Assembly: GCA_024398135.1 (NCBI GenBank)
Contig: CP073750.1
Location: 1,240,001 to 1,304,000 of the forward strand
Length of the DNA: 64,000 bases
Source of the DNA: a bacterium SCSIO 12643
GTDB lineage: Bacteria; Bacteroidota; Bacteroidia; Flavobacteriales_G; Salibacteraceae
Direction of reading: 5' to 3'
Positions 38,270 through 46,600 of the stretch are shown here, piece after piece; within the stretch, counting starts at the first letter, position 1, and every line of letters starts with the position of its first letter. Position numbers and translations under genes: made by a program. The notes under the pieces are model-generated. The model saw nothing but the letters and a program-made list of their open reading frames with translations. It did no database searches and was not told the origin of the DNA.

Positions 38270-38722
38270 ATGAAATTAGAAGAGGAATTAAAAATGGGTG
38301 ACATTCAAGATGCACATCATCGTGCCACACTAAATGTAATATTTACAGGAGCGTGGATGTCTGAAAGAATGAATAGCCTTTTAAAACCTTTTGGAATTTC
38401 AGAGCAACAATATAACATATTACGCATCTTAAGAGGTCAAAAAGGAAAGGCGATTAGTCTTCAGGATATTTCAGGTCGTATGGTACATAAAATGAGTAAT
38501 ACTACGCGTTTGGTAGAAAAACTTCGCATCAAGGGATTGGTAGATCGTCAGATTTGTCCAGCCAATCGTAGGAAGGTAGATATTTCCATATTGCCGGCCG
38601 GACTAGATTTATTAGAGAAAACATCTAATGAACTCAATGAAATGAACCAATCTTTTAGAGATAGCCTAACGGAACAGGAGGCTTCTACTCTCGCTGACTT
38701 ATTAGATAAGATTAGGAATTAA
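38270..38722 (+). CDS. MarR-family transcriptional regulator
   Basis: A 150-residue winged-helix protein. PFGISEQQYNILRILRGQKG is the first helical block, SLQDISGRMVHKMSNTTRLV the recognition helix, and CPANRRKVDISIL the wing. It has a single Cys in the wing, so it is not an obvious OhrR. Start at 38270 (MKLEEELKMG), since the upstream ATG at 38210 lies in the previous gene. A strong palindrome covers its promoter and a similar one the next promoter, so autoregulation and control of the yceI-pirin cluster are likely. Confidence 0.92.
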   Translation: MKLEEELKMGDIQDAHHRATLNVIFTGAWMSERMNSLLKPFGISEQQYNILRILRGQKGKAISLQDISGRMVHKMSNTTRLVEKLRIKGLVDRQICPANRRKVDISILPAGLDLLEKTSNELNEMNQSFRDSLTEQEASTLADLLDKIRN

Positions 38723-38733
38723 AAAATTTTACA

Positions 38734-38758
38734 ACAACCATTGTATATACAATTATTA
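38734..38758. promoter_or_regulatory. second copy of the MarR operator, before the YceI-pirin operon
   Basis: Contains the perfect 12-base palindrome TTGTATATACAA (38741-38752) within CCATTGTATATACAATTATT. It shares ATTGTATATACA with the operator at 38229-38254. It sits 34 bases before the YceI start. Confidence 0.65.
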
Positions 38759-38785
38759 ACATCACAACAATTAAAAACAAACATC

Positions 38786-39382
38786 ATGAAAAAATCAACA
38801 TTATTATTAGGACTTGGATTTGCAACAGTATTAGGTTTAAGCGCCTTTACTTCAGCTGGTGAAAAAGAAGCAAGTAAATCCACATCGATTATCGAATGGA
38901 CTGGCTCTAAAGTTATCGGTGGAGATCATAAGGGAACGATTTCTATTAAAGAAAGTGATTTCGAATTCAAAAAAGATCAATTGATAAAAGGAACGGTAGT
39001 CGCAGATATGACTTCAATTACAAATTCCGACTTAGAAGGTGAATGGCAACAAAAATTGATTGGCCATCTAAATTCTGATGACTTCTTCTCTACTTCGAAG
39101 TATCCAACCGCGACAATTAAAACGACTAAGGTTACTCCGGGGAAACAAGCGAATACATACGACATCGTAGCGGATTTGACCATTAAAGGCATTACCAAAT
39201 CTCAAAGTTTTACTGCAATCGTAAAGCCGAATGGTAAGGGGCATATCATCACCGCTAACGTGGATATAGATAGAACCAAATATGAAGTGAAATATGGTTC
39301 ATCTAGTTATTTTGATAGTTTGGGAGACAAGGCAATTAGTGATAACTTCAACTTAAAGGTCACTATTTATAGCCAAAACTAA
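38786..39382 (+). CDS. YceI-family exported protein (second)
   Basis: A 198-residue YceI-like lipid-binding protein. The signal peptide MKKSTLLLGLGFATVLG is followed by STSIIEWTGSKVIGGDHKG, the usual first strand. LIGHLNSDDFFSTSKYPTA and ADLTIKGITKSQ are the family motifs. It differs from the copy at 10107. The ATG at 38786 is used, not the one at 38741 inside the palindrome. It is the first gene of an operon with a pirin, a nitroreductase and a second pirin. Confidence 0.93.
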   Translation: MKKSTLLLGLGFATVLGLSAFTSAGEKEASKSTSIIEWTGSKVIGGDHKGTISIKESDFEFKKDQLIKGTVVADMTSITNSDLEGEWQQKLIGHLNSDDFFSTSKYPTATIKTTKVTPGKQANTYDIVADLTIKGITKSQSFTAIVKPNGKGHIITANVDIDRTKYEVKYGSSSYFDSLGDKAISDNFNLKVTIYSQN

Positions 39383-39411
39383 ATCGAGTCTATCCCATTA
39401 AAACATTCAAC

Positions 39412-40290
39412 ATGGATAGAAAAAGTTTTTTAAAAAAGGCATTGATAGCGGGTTCAGTGGGAGCAATAGCTCCCACAGTTCTGGCGTCAGAAAAAGATTC
39501 CAAAAACCAGAATGATATAAAAGTCATTTCTCAGGAAGGTTTTAATCATATTCCCAACAAAGAAATACGAACTATGAAAACGGTTTTACATAAAGCAAAT
39601 ACCCGTGGTCAGGCGAATCATGGTTGGTTAAAAGCGAATCACTCTTTTAGCTTTGCAAATTACTATAATCCTGAACGAATGAATTTTGGAGTGCTTCGTG
39701 TACTAAATGATGATCATATTGCTCCGGGAGCAGGATTTCCAACCCATCCACATGACAATATGGAGATCATTACTATTCCATTAAGTGGACAGGTGGAGCA
39801 TAAAGATAGTATGGGCAATTCGGGAGTGATTAGTCCAGGAGAAATTCAGGTGATGAGCGCTGGTACAGGAATCCAACACAGCGAATTTAATAAAAACAAG
39901 GATCAAGATTTAAAGCTCTTGCAGATCTGGGTTTTCCCTAACCAAAAACAAGTTACTCCGCGCTACGATCAACATCAAATTAATGCAACACAGCAGATCA
40001 ATGGATTTAGACAGATCCTATCTCCCAGTTCAAATGATGATGGCGTTTGGATTCACCAAAACGCCTGGTTTCATCTAGGTGAAATGAATTCTAGTGAACA
40101 ATTCACGTATGAACTTAGAGATAAAAACAATGGAGTGTATATCTTCCTGATCGAAGGGAATGTCCAAATTGAAGGAGAAAATCTATCCGCACGTGATGGT
40201 TTAGGCGCATGGGATAGTGAAGAATTATTAATAAAATCACAAGCAAAAAGCAAAGTACTTGTAATGGAAGTACCTTTGCGCATCAACTAA
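39412..40290 (+). CDS. pirin-family protein with an N-terminal export-type signal
   Basis: A 292-residue bicupin of the pirin family. The cupin metal site is present: FPTHPHDNMEIITIP and GTGIQHSEFN supply three His and a Glu, the iron-binding set of pirin. Unusually, the N-terminus is MDRKSFLKKALIAGSVGAIA, a Tat- or Sec-like signal (R-K rather than R-R) followed by about 35 polar residues before the cupin. An internal Met at 39571 begins the canonical pirin (MKTVLHKANTRGQ) and could be an alternative cytoplasmic start. Quercetinase activity is known for some pirins but is not implied here. Confidence 0.9.
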   Translation: MDRKSFLKKALIAGSVGAIAPTVLASEKDSKNQNDIKVISQEGFNHIPNKEIRTMKTVLHKANTRGQANHGWLKANHSFSFANYYNPERMNFGVLRVLNDDHIAPGAGFPTHPHDNMEIITIPLSGQVEHKDSMGNSGVISPGEIQVMSAGTGIQHSEFNKNKDQDLKLLQIWVFPNQKQVTPRYDQHQINATQQINGFRQILSPSSNDDGVWIHQNAWFHLGEMNSSEQFTYELRDKNNGVYIFLIEGNVQIEGENLSARDGLGAWDSEELLIKSQAKSKVLVMEVPLRIN

Positions 40291-40305
40291 GAAAAAAATC
40301 AAACT

Positions 40306-40935
40306 ATGTCATTAATAGAAAATTTAAACTGGCGTTACGCAACTAAAAAATTCGATGCCACTAAAAAAGTATCTAATGCCGATATCGATACCATTAAAGA
40401 AGCCATCAGCTTATCTGCAACATCATACGGGTTGGAAGCTTATAAAGTGCTTATTGTAAAAGATGAAAGCCTAAGACAAGAGTTGGTGGCAGCATCATGG
40501 GGACAATCTCAGGTTTCTGATGCTTCTCATTTAATGATTTTTTGTAACTTCAACGAAGTTACTCCTGAATATATCGATCAATATGTTGATTTAAAATCAA
40601 GCGTTCAGGGCATCCCATCAGAAAACTTAAAAGGATATGGGGATTTTATGAAAAAGACTATTGGTTCTTTTCCTGAAGAAATTACCAGAACCTGGACTGC
40701 AAAGCAAACCTATATTGCTATGGCAAACGCAATGGCAGCTTGTGCCGAACTAAAAATTGATTCTTGTCCGATGGAAGGTTTCGATGCTGCAAAGTATAAC
40801 GCGATTTTAGGTCTGGAAGCAAAAGGATTATCTGCTGCTTTGGTTTTACCAATCGGTTACAGATCAGAAGAAGATCAAACCCAGCACGGCAAAAAAGTAA
40901 GAAAACCACTTACTGATTTATTTGAAGTTGTATAA
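40306..40935 (+). CDS. NAD(P)H-dependent nitroreductase-like flavoprotein
   Basis: A 209-residue FMN enzyme of the NfsB type. NWRYATKKFD at the N-terminus binds FMN phosphate; TAKQTYIAMANAMAACAEL is the dimer helix, SCPMEGFDAAKYNAIL the conserved FMN/nicotinamide segment and LPIGYRSEEDQ the last flavin-contact motif. It reduces quinones, nitro compounds or similar electrophiles. Between two pirin genes, 16 bases from the first. Confidence 0.93.
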   Translation: MSLIENLNWRYATKKFDATKKVSNADIDTIKEAISLSATSYGLEAYKVLIVKDESLRQELVAASWGQSQVSDASHLMIFCNFNEVTPEYIDQYVDLKSSVQGIPSENLKGYGDFMKKTIGSFPEEITRTWTAKQTYIAMANAMAACAELKIDSCPMEGFDAAKYNAILGLEAKGLSAALVLPIGYRSEEDQTQHGKKVRKPLTDLFEVV

Positions 40936-40949
40936 CAATGCAATTCCCT

Positions 40950-40957
40950 GAAGGAGG
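40950..40957 (+). promoter_or_regulatory. strong Shine-Dalgarno before the second pirin gene
   Basis: GAAGGAGG about 6 bases before the ATG at 40963. Most genes in this window lack such a site, which makes it notable and settles the start. Confidence 0.6.
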
Positions 40958-40962
40958 GTAAA

Positions 40963-41814
40963 ATGAAAAAATCGATTGAAAGAATCGTAAACAATCAAAC
41001 GGTATGGATGGGTCAAACAAAAATTGGTCAACCTATACCTCAGGCTGAACTGGATGAAATCAGCCCATTTATTTTATTACATCATGCAGCTCCGGAGGAA
41101 ATCCCTCCCGGAGGTCCTGCATTTGAAGTAGCACCTCATCCACATCGCGGTTTTGAACCTGTTACTTTTGTTTTTCAAGGTGAAGTTGAACATCGAGATT
41201 CGAGAGGAAATCAAGCCATCGTAAAAGCAGGTGGTGTACAATGGATCACTTCCGGAATGGGAATTATTCATTCCGAGGGTGTTCCAAAATCATTTGTAGA
41301 AACCGGTGGCACATTAGAGATTATCCAACTATGGATCAACCTGCCAAAGGATTTGAAAATGGTGCAACCCAATTATCAGGTCTTTAATTCAGAAGATATC
41401 CCAGTCATTAAACAAGTGGATAGTAAGATCAATGTAATTTCCGGAGAGATTGGAGGTTATAAAGGCCCCATAAAATCATTGACAAGCATCACCGCTGCAA
41501 CTATTGAAATGCAAGAGCAAGGTAAAGTACAACTTGATCTACCTGAGGGAGAAAATGGAGCCATTTATCAATTAGCTGGTAGTTCTAAAATCAATGGGCA
41601 ACAAGTTGGAAATATGCAACTCGTACAATTGGGTACAAATGGATCGGAAATAGAAATTGTATCAGATACTGAAAGTAAACTTTTAGTTTTATCAGGACAG
41701 TCCATTGATGAACCTAAAAAGATGTGGGGACCTTACGTAATGAACACGCAAACCGAAATTATGGAAGCGCTTAGAGATTACGATATGGGTAAAATGGGGT
41801 TCTTACCAAGGTAA
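40963..41814 (+). CDS. pirin-family protein (second, cytoplasmic)
   Basis: A 283-residue pirin-like bicupin without a signal. APHPHRGFEPVTFVFQGEVEH and GMGIIHSEGVP contain the metal ligands; the C-terminal cupin is degenerate, as usual. A rare true Shine-Dalgarno-like AAGGAGG lies 7 bases before the ATG at 40963, which fixes the start. It is only distantly related to the pirin at 39412. It ends the MarR-controlled cluster just before a large hairpin. Confidence 0.93.
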   Translation: MKKSIERIVNNQTVWMGQTKIGQPIPQAELDEISPFILLHHAAPEEIPPGGPAFEVAPHPHRGFEPVTFVFQGEVEHRDSRGNQAIVKAGGVQWITSGMGIIHSEGVPKSFVETGGTLEIIQLWINLPKDLKMVQPNYQVFNSEDIPVIKQVDSKINVISGEIGGYKGPIKSLTSITAATIEMQEQGKVQLDLPEGENGAIYQLAGSSKINGQQVGNMQLVQLGTNGSEIEIVSDTESKLLVLSGQSIDEPKKMWGPYVMNTQTEIMEALRDYDMGKMGFLPR

Positions 41815-41824
41815 GAACAATGAT

Positions 41825-41881
41825 CCCCGAACAAATCAACCTATCAGGTTTAAAAAACCTGATAGGTTGATTTGTTCGGGG
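41825..41881. terminator. 57-base perfect hairpin (27-base arms, 3-base loop)
   Basis: Arms begin CCCCGAACAAATCAACC and end at CAGGTTT, mirrored perfectly after AAA. It lies 8 bases after the pirin stop codon and 9 bases before the convergent HMA gene end. It probably terminates both transcripts, but is far longer than needed, and no U tract follows directly. A 12-base piece of the stem, CCTATCAGGTTT, recurs at 52817-52828. Confidence 0.7.
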
Positions 41882-41889
41882 ACTTAATA

Positions 41890-42231
41890 TTATTTATGCG
41901 CTCCCTTTTTACAACAGGAGTGTAATTTATCATAAGCTTCTTTATCTGCAGGGACATCATCCGCATCATAACCAGTTGCTGCAACTGCTTTTCGAATCAA
42001 GTCCGGATTCGTTTTCTTAGGATTATATTCCACCGTTAAAATACTCGTTTCCACATCTAAAACTGCTTTTTTAACTCCTTTTTCGAATGCCATTCCTTTT
42101 TCGATGGTTTCTTTACACATATCACACTGTGAAGATGTTTTGATTTTTATCGTTTCCGTTCCACCTGCGAAAGCTGCATTCGTAAAAAATGAAACCGCCA
42201 TAAAAACAAGTAACAAACCTAAATTTCTCAT
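41890..42231 (-). CDS. periplasmic heavy-metal-associated (HMA) domain protein
   Basis: A 113-residue exported protein. The signal ends at NAAFAGG (about residue 22). The HMA (CopZ-like) fold carries the metal motif CDMC (Cys36, Cys39). The C-terminus has a second metal-like cluster, LHSCCKKGAHK. It is 9 bases downstream of the TonB receptor gene, so the two are co-transcribed. It probably binds copper or a similar soft metal in the periplasm in connection with the receptor. Confidence 0.88.
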   Translation of the reverse strand: MRNLGLLLVFMAVSFFTNAAFAGGTETIKIKTSSQCDMCKETIEKGMAFEKGVKKAVLDVETSILTVEYNPKKTNPDLIRKAVAATGYDADDVPADKEAYDKLHSCCKKGAHK

Positions 42232-42240
42232 ATCTATCTT

Positions 42241-44445
42241 TTATTTAATTGAATATCTAAAGCCAATATACACCATTCTTCCTGATACTGGTCCCCAAAT
42301 CATAGACGCATCAAAATGATCTCCAAAAGGGTTTTCACTATCGATAATGGGATTATCTTGTCTATAATTCAATAAGTTTTCTGCGCCCAGGTATGCCTCA
42401 AACAACCTGAACTTTCTTGTAATCTGACCATTAACAACAAAAAACGCTTCCGACTCTGTCTTTCGAACTGCATTTTCAGGGTTACCCTCTGTAGACGGCA
42501 CGCGACTCAATCCTGTCCAGAGTGTGGTAATATCAAACTTCCATTTATCAAATCGCGAACGATATCCCAGATTTAATAAAACTCTATCTTTTGGTGTAAA
42601 TGGTTTTCTTTTCAATCCAGATGCATAATCTGTCATGACATCCAGGAACTTATAAGCCGTTCTAAATTCCCAGCTTTTATACTCTATACTTCCTTCTATC
42701 TGAAATGCATGCGAATATGATTTTCCGTCTAAATTATAAAACGAAACAAAGTCCTTATTCTCTACATCAACCACTACTTGATTTTCAAAATCAGTATAAT
42801 AATAGTCTCCATTAACCGATACTTCAACATCCGAGATAGTCCACTTATGGGAGTAACTCACTCCATAATTCCATGCTCTTTCCGGATTTAAAGCTTCTAC
42901 AAAATTTACCTTCCGAGAACTCACCAAATAAGATGAATTTTCGATTAGCACATTTGTAGTTCTAAAACCCTTCCCAGCTGATAATCGAAATGCTGATCTG
43001 GATGTTAAATTGTACTTCATGTGAAATCTTGGAGATACAAATCCACCAAACTGATTATGGTGATCTCCCCGAATACCCGCAACAACCGATAATTTATCAC
43101 CAACATACGCATACTCCAAAAACACCCCTGGAACAACTTCCAAATTGGTAAATGAAGAATCGTTAAAATGATGTCTATAGTTATCGTAATTCAGACTCAA
43201 CCCTGTTTTGATACTGTTTTTCTCATCAATAATCTCATCCGCATATGTAAGATTTACATAAAAGTTTCTTTGATCTGCATCATATCTCGTTAATCCATAT
43301 GTAGATTTAAGCTCATGATATTTAAACTTTGAAATGATTGCAACACTATTATCATTATTCAATAAATATCCTCCTTTAGCGAAAGCATATAACTGATTGG
43401 TCTTGATGTTTACCTGATACGGATTCTCCAAAGCCTTCTTTTGTCCAGAGTTCACATCATTCAATACTCCCCTTACCCCAAATTGCGATCTAAACGTTTT
43501 GCCAAAATATTTCCATCGATTCATTACAATCAATGTGTTTTTTAAAGGAATATCTAAAAATTGATCATTATTACGATCTATTTCAAAACCCTGATTTCCT
43601 CCATGAATCATCAACATCGTACTCCATTTGTTATTGAGTTTTTTAGACAGATGCGTATTTAACTCAAATCGGCCCATTTCATTGGCATACACATTCACAA
43701 ACAACTTTTCGGCCACATCAGGTTTTAACAATTCCACATTGATTTGTCCTGCAATAGATTCATATCCATTCACCACTGAGCCTGCACCTTTTTTGATTTG
43801 GATAGAATTCACCCAGGTACCTGGAATATAGTCTAACCCATTTGACGCGGATAGCCCTCTTACCAACGGTAAATTCTCAAATTGAATCTGGGTATATATC
43901 CCATCCAACCCCAACATTTTAATCTTTCGAGACCCCGAAACCGCATCGGTTACATTCACATCTACAGATGCATTGGTTGTAAAACTTTCTGAAACACTAC
44001 AGCAGGCAGCCTTTTTTAATTCTTCTGCGCTTAAAGTTTCTACTTTGTCTGTAGAAATCGTCCCTACGGAAGTCGCACTTTTACGCTCTGCTACTTCGAA
44101 TTCCTTTAAATCCAGATTACTTTTTAACGTTATAGTAATCTTTTTCATATTTTCCCAAACCTTGATCGTATCGGTTTTAAATCCCACACTGGAAATCACC
44201 AATAATCCAGGGTATTTCTGCGGCACATCAATTTTAAACTTTCCAGATTCATCTGTACTCACTCCAGTCTGTGTATACGCCCACAAGACGTTCACAAAAG
44301 CCAATGGCGCATTGCTTTCATCAGTAACAACTCCACTGATTTTTTGTGCATTCAAATCAGACACACTTAGCCATAAAAAACCCATAATCAAGCCCAAGCA
44401 CTTAAGCACCGGGTTCAAATTAACTTTGAGATTTTTTATTTTCAT
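42241..44445 (-). CDS. TonB-dependent receptor (metal-linked) with carboxypeptidase-like domain
   Basis: A 734-residue outer-membrane receptor taking up a ligand at the expense of TonB energy. After the signal (ending LNAQKI) comes a carboxypeptidase D regulatory-like domain (about 32-115: SGVVTDESNAPLAFVNVLW), then a plug (about 125-240: MLGLDGIYTQIQFENLPLV, GAGSVVNGYESIAGQINVE) and a 22-strand barrel ending in YIGFRYSIK. A CC pair in the plug region (KKAACCSVSES) could bind metal. The ATG at 44445 is preferred, giving a normal signal; 44493 adds a polar extension. Co-transcription with the HMA gene supports a metal role. Confidence 0.9.
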   Translation of the reverse strand: MKIKNLKVNLNPVLKCLGLIMGFLWLSVSDLNAQKISGVVTDESNAPLAFVNVLWAYTQTGVSTDESGKFKIDVPQKYPGLLVISSVGFKTDTIKVWENMKKITITLKSNLDLKEFEVAERKSATSVGTISTDKVETLSAEELKKAACCSVSESFTTNASVDVNVTDAVSGSRKIKMLGLDGIYTQIQFENLPLVRGLSASNGLDYIPGTWVNSIQIKKGAGSVVNGYESIAGQINVELLKPDVAEKLFVNVYANEMGRFELNTHLSKKLNNKWSTMLMIHGGNQGFEIDRNNDQFLDIPLKNTLIVMNRWKYFGKTFRSQFGVRGVLNDVNSGQKKALENPYQVNIKTNQLYAFAKGGYLLNNDNSVAIISKFKYHELKSTYGLTRYDADQRNFYVNLTYADEIIDEKNSIKTGLSLNYDNYRHHFNDSSFTNLEVVPGVFLEYAYVGDKLSVVAGIRGDHHNQFGGFVSPRFHMKYNLTSRSAFRLSAGKGFRTTNVLIENSSYLVSSRKVNFVEALNPERAWNYGVSYSHKWTISDVEVSVNGDYYYTDFENQVVVDVENKDFVSFYNLDGKSYSHAFQIEGSIEYKSWEFRTAYKFLDVMTDYASGLKRKPFTPKDRVLLNLGYRSRFDKWKFDITTLWTGLSRVPSTEGNPENAVRKTESEAFFVVNGQITRKFRLFEAYLGAENLLNYRQDNPIIDSENPFGDHFDASMIWGPVSGRMVYIGFRYSIK

Positions 44446-44691
44446 GGATTCGGTTTTGCGGCTAAAATAAGTTTCGAAACTGATAGCTACCAATTTTAAT
44501 TAAATTTTAACCTTTATGTCACAAATTACTCATAAAATGAGTTCAGATTCTCATTCAAAAGTCCAACCAACAAAGATCAAAACCCCTCTTTCCTTCTTAT
44601 TTCCAGTTCTTTTCAATCCTCTTTATTTACTAGAAGTTATCCTTCTATTTCAAATTCTTATTCTTTAATAACTCAAAGTGTTTTTTTTCAC

Positions 44692-44721
44692 TTGTTACCT
44701 ACCTAAAAATAGGTATTTTTG
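44692..44721 (+). promoter_or_regulatory. suf operon promoter with palindrome in the spacer
   Basis: TTG (44692-44694), 19-base spacer, TATTTTTG (44714-44721), an exact match to the Bacteroidota consensus. The spacer holds the perfect inverted repeat TACCTA-AAAA-TAGGTA (44700-44715), which overlaps the -7 box. A repressor bound there would exclude RNA polymerase. Confidence 0.7.
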
Positions 44722-44728
44722 CGCTTAA

Positions 44729-44743
44729 TTAGAATCATTCTAA
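44729..44743. promoter_or_regulatory. Fur-box-like 7-1-7 inverted repeat in the suf leader
   Basis: TTAGAAT-C-ATTCTAA, perfect 7-base arms around one base, just after the predicted transcription start and 11 bases before the sufA ATG. It matches the Fur-type half-site TGATAAT at 5 of 7 positions. An iron-responsive regulator is plausible; the protein is not known. Confidence 0.5.
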
Positions 44744-44753
44744 ATAAACCGTT

Positions 44754-45080
44754 ATGATAGAAGTAACAAACGCAGCACGTGACGAAGCATTACGGCTATT
44801 GAAACAAAGTGATCTGGGAAATGACGCCTTTATCCGAGTAGGAGTCAAAGGCGGTGGATGTTCTGGATTGATGTATGATTTAGATTTTGATAACAAAATC
44901 ACAGAAGAGGATAAAAAAATGGAGGATAATGGGGTTACAGTTGTCGTTGACAAAAAGAGTTTCTTGTACCTCATTGGAACGAAGCTGGATTTTTCGGGTG
45001 GATTAAACGGAAAAGGTTTTCAATTTATCAATCCGAACGCTTCTCGTACCTGTGGGTGCGGTGAAAGCTTCGCTGTTTAA
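44754..45080 (+). CDS. sufA: A-type iron-sulfur carrier (SufA/IscA family)
   Basis: Receives an Fe-S cluster from the SufBCD scaffold and passes it to apoproteins. 108 residues. The three ligand Cys are present in KGGGCSGLMY and in the C-terminal TCGCGESFAV. First gene of the suf operon, with a 32-base leader from the predicted start site, 18 bases before sufB. Confidence 0.95.
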   Translation: MIEVTNAARDEALRLLKQSDLGNDAFIRVGVKGGGCSGLMYDLDFDNKITEEDKKMEDNGVTVVVDKKSFLYLIGTKLDFSGGLNGKGFQFINPNASRTCGCGESFAV

Positions 45081-45098
45081 AAATAAAAAGCACATATA

Positions 45099-46547
45099 AT
45101 GGGCTATAACGAAACAGATTTAGAAAAGGATTTAGAAGGGCAAGAATATAAATATGGTTTTGTTTCCAACTTTGAGACAGATCGTATTGAAAAAGGATTA
45201 AATGAAGACATTATTCGTTTAATCTCCAGTAAACGTGATGAACCAGAATGGTTATTGGAATTTCGATTAAAAGCCTATCGCCATTGGTTGACCATGGAAG
45301 AGCCTGATTGGGCACATGTAGAATACGAAAAGCCTAAATTTCAAGATATCAGTTATTATTCTGCGCCAAAGCCTAAAAAACAGGTAAATAGTTTAGATGA
45401 AATCGATCCTGAGCTAAAAAGCATGTATGATCGTTTAGGCATTTCGGTTGAAGAGCAAAAAAGAATGAACGGAATCGCTATTGATGTAGTGGTAGATTCT
45501 GTATCTGTTGCAACAACCTTCAAAGAAACTTTGGCAGAAAAAGGGATTATTTTCATGTCTTTTTCAGAGGCGGTAAAAGAACATCCTGAATTGGTAAGAG
45601 AATATTTAGGAAGCGTGGTTCCATCTTCAGATAATTATTATGCAGCTCTAAATTCTGCGGTATTTACGGATGGATCTTTCTGTTACATTCCAAAAGGCAC
45701 CAGATGTCCAATGGAATTATCTACTTACTTCAGAATTAACGAAGCCGGCACTGGTCAATTTGAACGTACATTGATCGTAGCTGATGAAGGCTCATATGTA
45801 AGTTATTTAGAAGGTTGTACTGCTCCAACACGTGATGAAAACCAGTTGCATGCTGCAGTGGTTGAAATCATGGTGAAAAAAGAAGCTGAGGTTAAATATT
45901 CTACTGTTCAGAACTGGTATCCTGGAGACAAGGAAGGAAAAGGCGGAGTATATAACTTCGTTACCAAACGTGCGATGTGTGCTGGATATAAATCGAAAGT
46001 ATCCTGGACACAGGTTGAAACAGGTTCAGCTGTCACGTGGAAATATCCTTCATGTATTCTAAAAGGAGACTATTCCGAGGGAGAATTTTACAGTGTTGCG
46101 GTTACCAACAACCACCAAATGGCCGATACAGGTTCGAAAATGATTCATTTAGGTAAGAACTCCAAAAGTGTCATTATTTCGAAAGGTATTTCTGCTGGCG
46201 TTTCAGAAAACAGCTACCGTGGATTGGTTCAAATTCACAAGAATGCAACAAAATCTAGAAACTTCTCTCAGTGTGATTCCTTGCTTTTGGGAGATCAATG
46301 TGGGGCGCATACTTTCCCATACATTGAGGTGAAGAATAAAAACTCACAAGTGGAACATGAAGCGACCACCTCAAAAATTGGAGAAGATCAAATATTCTAT
46401 TGCCAGCAAAGAGGTATCAGTGAAGAAAAAGCAATTAGCTTAATCGTAAATGGTTATGCACGTGAAGTATTAAACCAGTTACCAATGGAATTTGCTGCAG
46501 AAGCGCAAAAATTATTAGAAATTACATTAGAAGGATCAGTAGGGTAA
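45099..46547 (+). CDS. sufB: Fe-S cluster assembly scaffold SufB
   Basis: Scaffold subunit of the SufBC2D complex, on which the cluster is assembled. 482 residues, normal length. The right-handed beta-helix core is seen as [20 protein letters not shown] and [19 protein letters not shown]; the Cys in YLEGCTAP and the [17 protein letters not shown] region are known functional sites. It is directly followed by sufC. Confidence 0.98.
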   Translation: MGYNETDLEKDLEGQEYKYGFVSNFETDRIEKGLNEDIIRLISSKRDEPEWLLEFRLKAYRHWLTMEEPDWAHVEYEKPKFQDISYYSAPKPKKQVNSLDEIDPELKSMYDRLGISVEEQKRMNGIAIDVVVDSVSVATTFKETLAEKGIIFMSFSEAVKEHPELVREYLGSVVPSSDNYYAALNSAVFTDGSFCYIPKGTRCPMELSTYFRINEAGTGQFERTLIVADEGSYVSYLEGCTAPTRDENQLHAAVVEIMVKKEAEVKYSTVQNWYPGDKEGKGGVYNFVTKRAMCAGYKSKVSWTQVETGSAVTWKYPSCILKGDYSEGEFYSVAVTNNHQMADTGSKMIHLGKNSKSVIISKGISAGVSENSYRGLVQIHKNATKSRNFSQCDSLLLGDQCGAHTFPYIEVKNKNSQVEHEATTSKIGEDQIFYCQQRGISEEKAISLIVNGYAREVLNQLPMEFAAEAQKLLEITLEGSVG

Positions 46548-46600
46548 ATTTAGTCTGATGACATTATTCAAATTCGTCATCGATTACAAAGAAAAAAACA

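Larger units (their letters stand above)
44446..44753. other. 308-base divergent intergenic region between the TonB receptor and suf genes
   Basis: No gene is seen. It holds the suf promoter (44692-44721), its two palindromes and, nearer the receptor, a short inverted repeat ACTCAT-AAA-ATGAGT (44528-44542) that could be an operator for the receptor. The central part is plain AT-rich DNA. Confidence 0.6.

Noticed and set aside
38741-38785. Upstream start for the YceI protein
   Set aside because: It lies in the operator palindrome and would put residues before the signal peptide.
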